Origin: ZC4RG29 sp036381475
GTDB lineage: Bacteria > Bacteroidota > Bacteroidia > Cytophagales > Cyclobacteriaceae
Length of the DNA stretch: 64,000 nt
Direction: 5' to 3'
Assembly: GCA_036381475.1 (NCBI GenBank)
Contig: DASVCT010000204.1
Location: 18,040 to 82,039, forward strand
This document shows positions 24,357 to 31,986 of the stretch, in pieces; position 1 is the stretch's first letter, and each line of letters starts with the position of its first letter. The notes below the pieces were generated by a model. It was not told the DNA's origin. It did not search any database and worked only from the letters and a program-made list of their open reading frames with translations. A program made the position numbers and the translations under genes.

Positions 24357-26750
24357 ATGAATCGCTCAATTCGCAAAGTTGCTGTTCTTGGATCGGGTGT
24401 GATGGGATCTGCGATCGCGTGTCACTTTGCCAACATCGGTTGCAAGGTGCTTTTGCTCGACATGGTTCCGCGTGACCTGAATGACGACGAGCGCGCGAAG
24501 GGCCTGACGCTGGAGAGCAAGCCAGTAAGGAACCGCATCGTAAACCAGTCGCTTGAACGCGCCATCCGTTCGAATCCCGCTCCGCTGTACGACAAGGCCT
24601 TCGCTTCACGAATTCTTACCGGGAACTTTGACGACGACATGCAGTTGATCGGTCGATGCGACTGGGTCCTGGAAGCTGTCGTCGAAAATCTTGAAATCAA
24701 GAAAAAGATCTTTGCCCAGGTCGAACAACATCGAAAGCCCGGAACATTAGTCTCGTCCAATACTTCGGGGATCCCTATCTCCAGCATGCTTGACGGACGC
24801 AGCGAAGATTTTCGCAAGCACTTTTGCGGGACGCACTTCTTCAATCCCCCGCGATACCTGAAGCTGCTCGAGATCATCCCGACGCCTCAAACCGATCCGG
24901 AGGTCGTCAAGTTCCTTATGCGGTTTGGTGATCGCTACCTGGGGAAGACCACTGTGCTTTGTAAAGATACTCCGGCGTTCATCGCGAACCGTATCGGAGT
25001 GTTCGGTATCATGAAAGTAATCCACACGATGGAGAAGCTCGGACTCACCATCGACGACGTGGACAAACTAACGGGTCCTGTCATTGGCAGACCCAAGTCC
25101 GCCACATTCCGCACTTCTGATATCGTAGGATTGGATACGATGATCAAAGTCGCGAACAACCTTCACGCCGGATTACCGAACGACGAAGCGCGCGATGTTT
25201 TCCGCCCAACAGATGCCATCCTGAAGATGGAGAAGAACCAATGGTTGGGCGACAAGACGGGACAAGGCTTTTACAAAAAGACAAAGAACGCGAAGGGGCA
25301 AACAGAGATCCTGACGCTTGACTTGTCATCGTTTGAATATAGGCCGAAGGCAAAATCATCTTTTGCCACGCTTGAATCCACAAAGCCCATTGCCGACGTC
25401 AGAAAACGATTCAAAGTTCTGCTGGGTGGCAAGGACAAGGCGGGCGCTTTTTATCGCGAAACTTTCTATGCGCTCTTCAGCTATGTATCACATCGCATAC
25501 CGGAGATTGCCGACGAGCTTTACAAGATAGATGATGCTGTATGCGCGGGATTCGGATGGGAGGTCGGTCCCTTTGAAACATGGGATGCGGTCGGGCTTGT
25601 GGAGTCACTACCGGCGATGGAGGGATTCACGGTTGCGCCCTGGGTGCAAGAGATGATAGCAGCTGGCCATACCTCATTCTACAGGATCGAGGATGGCAAG
25701 CGTCAGTACTATGACGTTGCAACGCAGTCCTACAAAGATATCCCGGGCCGGGAAGCATTTATCATTCTGGATGATCTGAAAGACCGTGTTGTCTGGCGCA
25801 ATGCCGAGTCGGCAATAACCCATTTGGGCGACGGTGTTCTGAACTTCTCCTGGCAAAGCAAGGGAAGTACGTTGACGAGTCCTGTTATTGAAGGGATGAA
25901 CCGAGCCATCGACATGGCCGAGAAACAATACGAAGGCCTGGTGATCGGCCACCAGCAAGCGGACTTTTCATTGGGTGCAAATCTGGGGCTGGTGTTCATG
26001 TTTGCAATCGAACAGGATTACGATGAGATCGAGTTCATGGTGCGGCAATTTCAGCATACGGTGATGCGCATTCGATACTCCAGCGTGCCCGTTGTGGTGT
26101 GTCCGAAAGGCCGTACGCTGGGCGGTGGCTGTGAGATCACCCTGCACGCCGACCGGGTACAGGCCGCGGCCGAAACGTACATCGGTCTCGTGGAAGTGGG
26201 GGTTGGATTGATCCCGGCCGGAGGCGGTACGAAGGAAATGACGAAACGCGTGAGCGACGCTTTCGAAGAAGGCGACGTCGAACTTAACACGCTGCAAAAT
26301 GCTTTCATGACGATTGCAACGGCAAAGGTCAGTTTTTCAGCTGCAGAAGCACGTCGCATGAAAATTCTGAAAGAAGGCGACCGAATATCTGTGAACGTTG
26401 ATCGTCAGCTTGCCGACGCGAAGGCTGCTGTCCTCGACATGGCAGCGGCGGGATACACCATGCCGATTCAGGCCACTGACATCAAAGTCCAGGGACGGAC
26501 GGGACTTGCCCTGTTCCTCGCCGGCATTCACGGGATGCGCGAAGGAAATTACATCAGCGATCACGACGCGAAGATTGCGCGCAAGATCGCCCATGTAATG
26601 TGTGGTGGCGATCTGACATCGCCACAGCAGGTCAGTGAGCAGTACCTCCTTGACCTTGAACGTGAGGCTTTCGTCTCCCTGTGTGGAGAAAGGAAGACCC
26701 TGGAGCGAATCCAGGCAGTCATTACCGGCGGAAAGCCGCTTAGAAATTGA
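24357..26750 (+). CDS. fadN: 3-hydroxyacyl-CoA dehydrogenase / enoyl-CoA hydratase (FadN type)
   Basis: This 797-residue bifunctional beta-oxidation enzyme has its dehydrogenase half first, the reverse of E. coli FadB. The NAD motif is VLGSGVMGSAIACHFA (~9-24), then SSNTSGIP and the catalytic His region GTHFFNPPRYLKL. Dehydrogenase C-terminal domains follow (~195-300 and further). The crotonase-fold hydratase lies at ~500-690, with GRTLGGGCEITLHADR and the acidic active-site segment VEVGVGLIPAGGG. This order matches Bacillus FadN. The thiolase and acyl-CoA dehydrogenase genes follow, completing the cycle. Confidence 0.92.
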   Translation: MNRSIRKVAVLGSGVMGSAIACHFANIGCKVLLLDMVPRDLNDDERAKGLTLESKPVRNRIVNQSLERAIRSNPAPLYDKAFASRILTGNFDDDMQLIGRCDWVLEAVVENLEIKKKIFAQVEQHRKPGTLVSSNTSGIPISSMLDGRSEDFRKHFCGTHFFNPPRYLKLLEIIPTPQTDPEVVKFLMRFGDRYLGKTTVLCKDTPAFIANRIGVFGIMKVIHTMEKLGLTIDDVDKLTGPVIGRPKSATFRTSDIVGLDTMIKVANNLHAGLPNDEARDVFRPTDAILKMEKNQWLGDKTGQGFYKKTKNAKGQTEILTLDLSSFEYRPKAKSSFATLESTKPIADVRKRFKVLLGGKDKAGAFYRETFYALFSYVSHRIPEIADELYKIDDAVCAGFGWEVGPFETWDAVGLVESLPAMEGFTVAPWVQEMIAAGHTSFYRIEDGKRQYYDVATQSYKDIPGREAFIILDDLKDRVVWRNAESAITHLGDGVLNFSWQSKGSTLTSPVIEGMNRAIDMAEKQYEGLVIGHQQADFSLGANLGLVFMFAIEQDYDEIEFMVRQFQHTVMRIRYSSVPVVVCPKGRTLGGGCEITLHADRVQAAAETYIGLVEVGVGLIPAGGGTKEMTKRVSDAFEEGDVELNTLQNAFMTIATAKVSFSAAEARRMKILKEGDRISVNVDRQLADAKAAVLDMAAAGYTMPIQATDIKVQGRTGLALFLAGIHGMREGNYISDHDAKIARKIAHVMCGGDLTSPQQVSEQYLLDLEREAFVSLCGERKTLERIQAVITGGKPLRN

Positions 26751-26905
26751 CATTAACCTAAACGTGATATACCGCGCAAGAGCAACCCGGTGCATAAGAC
26801 CTAAACGTAGCGACTATTTGTCGGCCAATGTGAAGTTGGATGTACAATTAAACATGTGCACGGGTTCTCTTGCCGTGGTATCATAAGGTTAAAGATATAA
26901 CACCT

Positions 26906-28081
26906 ATGGACGCATACATAACGGCGGGTTACCGGACGGCGGTGGGTAAAGCGAAGCGCGGCGGCTTCCGGTTTACGCGGCCGGACGACCTGGCTGCTGA
27001 CGTTATCCGTCACCTGTTGAGGTCTGTTCCCGGTCTTGAGCCGCACATGGTCGACGACCTTATCGTTGGGAACGCTGTGCAGGAAGCGGAGCAGGGAATG
27101 CAGATGGGTCGTATGATCGCATTGCTGGCGCTGGGTCAGGATATACCCGGCATGGTCATCAACCGATACTGCGGCTCGGGGATCGAGGCGATACAGATTG
27201 CGTGTGCCCGCATACATGCAGGACTTGCGGATATCATTATTGCGGGCGGAACGGAGTCCATGTCGCTCGTACCGGTCATGGGTTGGAAAACAGCGTTGAA
27301 CTACACGATCGCAAAGGACAATCCGGACTATTATACCAGCATGGGTTTAACCGCAGAGGCGGTCGCAAAGCAATTCAATGTCTCCCGCGAGGATCAGGAC
27401 GAATTTGCCTATAGGTCGCACATGAAAGCAGCAGCCGCAATTCGCGACGGAAAGTTTAAGGATGAGATTGTACCCATTACCGTGAAGGAAGTATACGTCG
27501 GCGAAGACATGAAACGGAAAACCCGCGAGTTTGTAGTCGATACCGATGAAGGCGTGAGACCGGATACGAGCCTGGAGGCGCTTGCGAAGCTGAAACCAGT
27601 TTTTGCCGCAGGCGGAACGGTAACGGCAGGTAATTCGTCGCAGACTTCGGATGGGGCTGCGTTTGTGCTGGTGATGTCGGAGCGAAAGATGAAGGAACTG
27701 AATTTGAAACCGATAGCCCGGATGTTGAGTTACGCTGTGGCTGGTGTGGAACCGAGGATTATGGGTATTGGTCCGGTACGGGCTGTGCCCAAGGCCCTTA
27801 AACTGGCGGGAATGAAACTTGACGACATCGATATCATCGAGCTCAACGAAGCGTTCGCCGCACAGTCGCTGGCCGTCGTTCGTGAACTGGGTATCAATCA
27901 GGAAAAACTGAATCCAAACGGTGGAGCTATTGCCGTGGGGCACCCCCTGGGATCCTCCGGTGCCCGGCTTACGGTTCAGATTTTAAACGAACTGAGAAGG
28001 CAAGGCAAGAAGTACGGTTTGGTTACCGCGTGTGTGGGTGGCGGACAGGGTGTCGCCGGGATATACGAGTTATTGAATTAG
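26906..28081 (+). CDS. fadA: Acetyl-CoA C-acyltransferase (3-ketoacyl-CoA thiolase)
   Basis: This 391-residue protein has the thiolase triad: nucleophilic Cys in NRYCGSGIEA, the His in GGAIAVGHPLGSSGAR, and the second Cys in CVGGGQG. It cleaves 3-ketoacyl-CoA to acetyl-CoA and a shortened acyl-CoA. The frame is open from 26870; ATG 26906 (MDAYITAGYRTAVGK) is the normal thiolase start. A 155-base spacer separates it from fadN, in which I see no clear promoter. The acyl-CoA dehydrogenase gene begins 8 bases after its stop. Confidence 0.93.
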   Translation: MDAYITAGYRTAVGKAKRGGFRFTRPDDLAADVIRHLLRSVPGLEPHMVDDLIVGNAVQEAEQGMQMGRMIALLALGQDIPGMVINRYCGSGIEAIQIACARIHAGLADIIIAGGTESMSLVPVMGWKTALNYTIAKDNPDYYTSMGLTAEAVAKQFNVSREDQDEFAYRSHMKAAAAIRDGKFKDEIVPITVKEVYVGEDMKRKTREFVVDTDEGVRPDTSLEALAKLKPVFAAGGTVTAGNSSQTSDGAAFVLVMSERKMKELNLKPIARMLSYAVAGVEPRIMGIGPVRAVPKALKLAGMKLDDIDIIELNEAFAAQSLAVVRELGINQEKLNPNGGAIAVGHPLGSSGARLTVQILNELRRQGKKYGLVTACVGGGQGVAGIYELLN

Positions 28082-28089
28082 CATCAGCA

Positions 28090-29883
28090 ATGGAAGCAAA
28101 CACGAAACGGGCCATCAAGGGTGGGGAGTTTCTTATTCGCGAAACGCAAGCTTCGGAAATATTCATTCCGGAGGACTGGAATGAGGAGCAGCGCTTGATC
28201 GCGCAAACTTGCCGGGAGTTCCTCGAACAGGAGGTCTTTCCCAGGCTCGATGAGATCGATTCCATGAAAGAACCCGGACTGATGCCCGCCATTCTCGACA
28301 AGGCCGGTGCGCTTGGGTTGCTGGGCACATCGGTGCCCCAGGAGTACGGCGGCTTTGGCATGGATTTCAACACCACGATGCTCGTGTCCGAAGTCTTCGG
28401 CGGCGGGCATTCGGTGGCGGTTGCGCTATCGGCTCATACGGGCATCGGTACGCTTCCTATACTGTATTACGGCAACGAAGACCAGAAGAAGCGATACGTT
28501 CCCAAGCTCGCAACAGGGGAATGGAAAGCTGCATACTGCCTGACAGAGCCGGATTCCGGCTCGGACGCAAACAGCGCGAAGTCGAGAGCCGTGCTGGATG
28601 CCGACGGCAAGCACTACATCATCAACGGCCAGAAGATGTGGATCACGAACGGCGGCTTTGCTGACGTGTTCATTGTGTTTGCCAAAATCGATGACGACAA
28701 GAACCTCAGTGCGTTCATCGTAGAGCGTGGGTTCGGCGGCATCACCATGAATGAGGAGGAGCGGAAAATGGGAATCAAAGGCTCGTCAACGCGCCAGATC
28801 TTCTTCAACGACTGCAAAGTGCCGGTGGAAAACCTGCTCTCGGAGAGAGGGAACGGTTTCAAGATCGCCGTCAATATTCTGAATGTAGGCCGCATCAAAC
28901 TCGGAGCGGCGGCCCTCGGTGGCAGCAAGCGTTCAATATCCATTGCGGTCGATTATGCGAAGCAGCGAAAGCAGTTCGGAACCGAGATCGCCAACTTTGG
29001 CGCGATCAAACATAAGATCGCGGAAATGGTCACCCGGGTTCATGCGTCGGAGGCGGCGTGTTATCGGGCGGGACAGAACATTGATGACGCGTACGCTGCC
29101 CTGGTTGCCGGAGGGATGGCGACCAATGAGGCCCGGCTCAAGTCGCTGGAGGAGTTCGCGATCGAATGTGCGATCATGAAAGTTCACGGCTCGGAAGTCC
29201 TGGATTTTGTTGTCGATGAAGGTGTTCAGATTTTCGGTGGGATGGGGTTCTCGGCTGAAGGTCCAATGGATCGTGCCTACCGCGATGCGCGCATCAACAG
29301 GATCTTCGAGGGCACGAATGAAATCAACCGCATGCTCACGATCGACATGCTGCTGAAGCGCGCCATGAAAGGGCACCTCGACTTGATGACACCCGCGATG
29401 GAAGTTCAGAAGGAGCTCATGGCCATCCCTTCATTCTCCGAGGAAGCGGACGGAATGTTTGCGGCGGAAAAGCGCGTACTTGCTAACGCAAAAAAGGCTG
29501 GCCTGATGATAGCGGGCTCGGCAGCTCAAAAATTTATGGCGAAACTCGCCGATGAGCAGGAGTTGCTGATGAACCTGGCCGACATCCTCATTGAGATTTA
29601 CGTTGCCGAATCCTGCATCCTTCGCGTAGAGAAGATCCTTACGCAAAAAGGTGTGGAAGCGGAGGGACCCCTCACGGAAATTGCGATGATCTACCTTCAT
29701 GGCGCTATGGACAAGATCGCCTCACGCGGTCGCGAGGCGATTATGACCTTTGCCGAAGGCGACGAGCTGCGCCTGATGCTTTTGGGTCTGAAGCGGTTTA
29801 CCCGGATCGAACCCTACAACCTTACCGCTGCACGACGCAAGGTCGCGGACTACACCATTGCCAAGGGAAGGTATCCCTTCTGA
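28090..29883 (+). CDS. fadE: Acyl-CoA dehydrogenase (FadE type)
   Basis: This 597-residue FAD enzyme makes the first double bond in fatty-acid beta-oxidation. Dehydrogenase motifs include CLTEPDSGSDANS, WITNGGFADVF and KQFGTEIANFGAIKHKIAEM. The catalytic Glu lies in RIFEGTNEINRM. A C-terminal extension of ~180 residues beyond the standard domain is typical of the long Bacillus FadE type. The frame is open from 28030 inside fadA; ATG 28090 is the first start after the fadA stop. It is the last gene of the marR-fadN-fadA-fadE unit. Confidence 0.93.
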   Translation: MEANTKRAIKGGEFLIRETQASEIFIPEDWNEEQRLIAQTCREFLEQEVFPRLDEIDSMKEPGLMPAILDKAGALGLLGTSVPQEYGGFGMDFNTTMLVSEVFGGGHSVAVALSAHTGIGTLPILYYGNEDQKKRYVPKLATGEWKAAYCLTEPDSGSDANSAKSRAVLDADGKHYIINGQKMWITNGGFADVFIVFAKIDDDKNLSAFIVERGFGGITMNEEERKMGIKGSSTRQIFFNDCKVPVENLLSERGNGFKIAVNILNVGRIKLGAAALGGSKRSISIAVDYAKQRKQFGTEIANFGAIKHKIAEMVTRVHASEAACYRAGQNIDDAYAALVAGGMATNEARLKSLEEFAIECAIMKVHGSEVLDFVVDEGVQIFGGMGFSAEGPMDRAYRDARINRIFEGTNEINRMLTIDMLLKRAMKGHLDLMTPAMEVQKELMAIPSFSEEADGMFAAEKRVLANAKKAGLMIAGSAAQKFMAKLADEQELLMNLADILIEIYVAESCILRVEKILTQKGVEAEGPLTEIAMIYLHGAMDKIASRGREAIMTFAEGDELRLMLLGLKRFTRIEPYNLTAARRKVADYTIAKGRYPF

Positions 29884-29904
29884 ATTGCTTTAGGGATAAA
29901 GTAG

Positions 29905-29936
29905 GAAGGGCGTACTTCCGGAGACGGACCCTTTTT
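29905..29936 (+). terminator. Possible terminator after fadE
   Basis: An imperfect hairpin (GGGCGT ... ACGGACCC with a two-base bulge, or GGAAG/CTTCC) is followed by TTTTT at 29932-29936. The stem is weak. Confidence 0.35.
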
Positions 29937-29962
29937 GTTGTAACCGTTTCCGGTTAAATTCG
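29934..29962 (+). promoter_or_regulatory. Promoter of the 29987 small membrane protein
   Basis: TTTG at 29934-29937, a 17-base spacer, then TAAATTCG at 29955-29962 (one mismatch to TAnnTTTG). The start codon would be about 19 bases from the transcript start. Confidence 0.4.
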
Positions 29963-29986
29963 TGAATTGGTTTAATACCGCTTCCC

Positions 29987-30229
29987 ATGACCAAATCCGC
30001 AACCACCCTCATACTGGTTCTGATTGTCCTAATAGCTTCTCCTATCGTCTTTGGTATTGCAAGCGCCATTTTTGGTGTTGTCACGGGCCTTTTCGGCGCT
30101 TTAATAGGAATCATAGGGGGCGTCTTCGGCGCCTTCTTTGGAGTGATCGGCGGGATCCTGAGCTCGGGTTGGGTTCCTGTGCTTATTCTGGCGGTGATTA
30201 TTGCCGCATTTCTGTCCGGGCGGCGTTAG
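29987..30229 (+). CDS. Small glycine-rich membrane protein, unknown function
   Basis: This 80-residue protein is almost entirely hydrophobic. A first segment lies at ~7-30, a Gly/Phe-rich segment at ~30-58 (FGALIGIIGGVFGAFFGVIG), and a last segment at ~62-77, ending in a basic SGRR tail. The Gly-x-x-x-Gly pattern favours tight helix packing. I recall similar short proteins in Bacteroidota with no known role. Coding is supported by the promoter position and the uniform hydrophobic character. Confidence 0.6.
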   Translation: MTKSATTLILVLIVLIASPIVFGIASAIFGVVTGLFGALIGIIGGVFGAFFGVIGGILSSGWVPVLILAVIIAAFLSGRR

Positions 30230-30231
30230 CC

Positions 30232-30627
30232 TCAGGTGGTGTTGTGACGGTTGTACAGTGAGGGATCCAGATAGTACCTGCTGTAGACCGGATAGCGACG
30301 CACTTCGCGAAGTTCCGGCCGTTTTCCTTTCTCGAAGACGACCTTGTAGTAAAACTCGAGTCCTTTTTCGACACGTATGTCTTTCTTGACGAGGTAGTAG
30401 CGCTTGTCGTAGGGGTTAAGCACGCGGACGCTCACGTGGAACAGTCCGGGAAGGCTCTTTACTCGTACAAAACTGTTGGGTGTCTTGTTATACAACTTTC
30501 CGTTCACGTACACCTGCATGGCGGTACGGGCTTCAGAACTGATCGCTATTCCCGAAATGTAGGCCTCGGATGAGAAGGCCACACATGAAAAGACCAGGGA
30601 AAGAATTCCAACAGCTACACCTTTCAT
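30232..30627 (-). CDS. Small secreted protein of unknown function
   Basis: This 131-residue protein has a signal peptide (MKGVAVGILSLVFSCVAFSS, cleavage near SEA). The mature part looks like a short beta-sandwich: QVYVNGKLYNKTPNSFVRVK, then HVSVRVLNPYDKRYYLVKKD, with a basic tail. It resembles small exported Bacteroidota proteins with an N-terminal domain that binds or decorates the surface, but I cannot name a family. It ends three bases from the end of the convergent gene at 29987-30229. An intrinsic terminator lies 65-99 bases before its start codon. Confidence 0.72.
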   Translation of the reverse strand: MKGVAVGILSLVFSCVAFSSEAYISGIAISSEARTAMQVYVNGKLYNKTPNSFVRVKSLPGLFHVSVRVLNPYDKRYYLVKKDIRVEKGLEFYYKVVFEKGKRPELREVRRYPVYSRYYLDPSLYNRHNTT

Positions 30628-30691
30628 ATCACGAAAAAAATGGTTCGACTCTACCGATTTATATCAAGCATTGTGCCAGTTCCAACACGAT

Positions 30692-30726
30692 AAAAAAAGC
30701 CCTGGGACGCTCCAGGGCCATTTTTT
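30692..30726. terminator. Bidirectional intrinsic terminator
   Basis: The stem GCCCTGG (30699-30705) / CCAGGGC (30712-30718) has a 6-base loop and is flanked by AAAAAAA and TTTTTT. It lies upstream of the minus-strand gene at 30627, so it either ends an unannotated short transcript or acts as an attenuator. Confidence 0.8.
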
Positions 30727-31153
30727 GTGGTTTGAGCCATCTTTCTTAGTCGGCGAAAGCCACCGCCGTTCACGACACCAAGGCAAACACCGAATTTCAT
30801 GTACCCGTGCAATAAAATCTGCGATTTCTGTGACAAATCATCTATGATTCAAGTAGTTAATTGGCACCCCGATTATGTCAAAAAGTTTTCCACAATCAGA
30901 AGCAGTTATCCACATCGACCGGCCGCATCAAGTTAAGGTTCTGATTATCACAATATTCTGAAGCAGGCGATGAATCATTTGTTTGTGGAAAACTCCAAAG
31001 CCCCGCCCGCCTGGGCAAAATTGGTCGCCCGGATTCGGGCGGCAAAGCAAGAGGGATGCCACGATTTTTGACCATCGGCAGACGTCATTTTCGCTTTGAA
31101 AATACACTTGAATATCACAGAAGGTCGGCGACCAGGAGGACGCGGTACTGCGG
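30727..31153. other. Gene-free spacer with a DnaA-box group
   Basis: I see no convincing gene here. It holds TTTTCCACA (30886-30894), TTATCCACA (30906-30914, perfect DnaA box) and TGTGGAAAA (30984-30992, the reverse form of TTTTCCACA): three sites in 107 bases. The flanking sequence is moderately AT-rich. Confidence 0.5.
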
Positions 31154-31161
31154 TATATTTG
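31154..31161 (+). promoter_or_regulatory. -7 promoter element of the glyoxalase-fold gene
   Basis: TATATTTG is a perfect TAnnTTTG match 15 bases before ATG 31177. It excludes the upstream in-frame ATG at 31096 as the start. Confidence 0.5.
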
Positions 31162-31176
31162 GGGATTGGATTGGCT

Positions 31177-31569
31177 ATGAACTTTACGAAGATCAAGGAA
31201 ACATGCCTTTACGTAAAGGATCTGGAGGCAGCCAGGGCATTCTACGAGGGCAAACTGGGGCTTCCGGTGATAGATTACCTTCCCGGCAAGCATTTGTTTA
31301 TGCGTGCGGGCACTTCGGTTCTTTTATGTTTCAACCCGGAAGACTCCAGGCAGAAGACAAGTCCGCCGCCGCATTACGGAGGGGGTCGACAGCACTTTGC
31401 GCTGGAAGTGCGGGAGGCGGATTACGACCGCGCTAAGGAGGAAGTGATGGGGCTCGGCATTCCGATCATTGAAGAAGTCACCTGGAAAAGCGGCGCGCGA
31501 TCGTTTTACTTCGAAGATCCCGAAGGCAACGTGCTGGAAATCGTTCCGGAAAAGGGGGTCTGGGATTAA
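31177..31569 (+). CDS. VOC-superfamily (glyoxalase/bleomycin-resistance fold) protein
   Basis: This 130-residue protein has two beta-alpha-beta-beta-beta modules. The first opens with CLYVKDLEAARAFYEGKLGL; the second has QHFALEVREADYDRAKEEV and ends in FYFEDPEGNVLEIV. Likely metal ligands are the His of QHFAL and the Glu of NVLEIV. The position usually held by His at the start of the first module is Glu (KETCLYV). The family includes dioxygenases, isomerases and resistance proteins, so the reaction cannot be told. The start is fixed by the promoter at 31154-31161. Confidence 0.87.
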   Translation: MNFTKIKETCLYVKDLEAARAFYEGKLGLPVIDYLPGKHLFMRAGTSVLLCFNPEDSRQKTSPPPHYGGGRQHFALEVREADYDRAKEEVMGLGIPIIEEVTWKSGARSFYFEDPEGNVLEIVPEKGVWD

Positions 31570-31576
31570 GGTCCCG

Positions 31577-31849
31577 TTAGCCTTTGGCTATGCTCACGTC
31601 AAGCGACGTTACATTCGTCTGTGCGGGCGCAGGGGTTGTGGACTCCTGGGTTGCCGGGGCGCTGTAGACGTTCTCAAACCAGTGTTTGTAATCCTTGTAC
31701 AGGATGCAGTCCTGGTGAAGATGTCCGTCTATCAGGATTTTGATGAAAAGTTCGCGATTCAATGACTCTGTAATCTTCTTCTGCTGATCCTCCGGGAGCT
31801 CCTTGAGTTGCACAAACTCAATGCCCTTGTATAGTTTAGGGTTTTCCAT
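31577..31849 (-). CDS. Small conserved protein of unknown function
   Basis: This 90-residue protein, MENPKLYKGIEFVQLKELPE, has no signal or membrane segment. An alpha-helical core (~20-70) includes DQQKKITESLNRELFIKIL and KDYKHWFENVY. A low-complexity Ala/Thr/Pro tail follows. A TTG at 31876 would add nine residues; the ATG is preferred. It is convergent with the glyoxalase-fold gene, with seven bases between stop codons. Similar short proteins occur in Cytophagales as far as I recall; none has a function. Confidence 0.6.
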   Translation of the reverse strand: MENPKLYKGIEFVQLKELPEDQQKKITESLNRELFIKILIDGHLHQDCILYKDYKHWFENVYSAPATQESTTPAPAQTNVTSLDVSIAKG

Positions 31850-31986
31850 CGCAAACGACTCCGGGTTAGTACTCAATCGCTGGTAAGATTAACCACGGAA
31901 ATTAAAGACACTGCAATTTAGAAGAAATTGTTTCAGGTGAGTGGCCAAAGCTCTGCAAATTTTTTTCTAAGATTCGTGTGTTAGAC

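Noticed and set aside
30665..30685. Sigma-54-like GGCAC...TTG pattern on the minus strand
   Set aside because: The -12 element lacks the conserved GC step. The TTG-N19-TATAAATC pattern in the same place fits a normal promoter better.
30651..30836. Minus-strand frame of 61 codons crossing the terminator at 30692-30726
   Set aside because: The frame runs through the hairpin and poly-T tract and has no family resemblance, so it is unlikely to be translated.
30886..30992. The second DnaA-box group as the main origin
   Set aside because: It has only three boxes and no long A/T tract, so the cluster at 21660-21872 is a better candidate.
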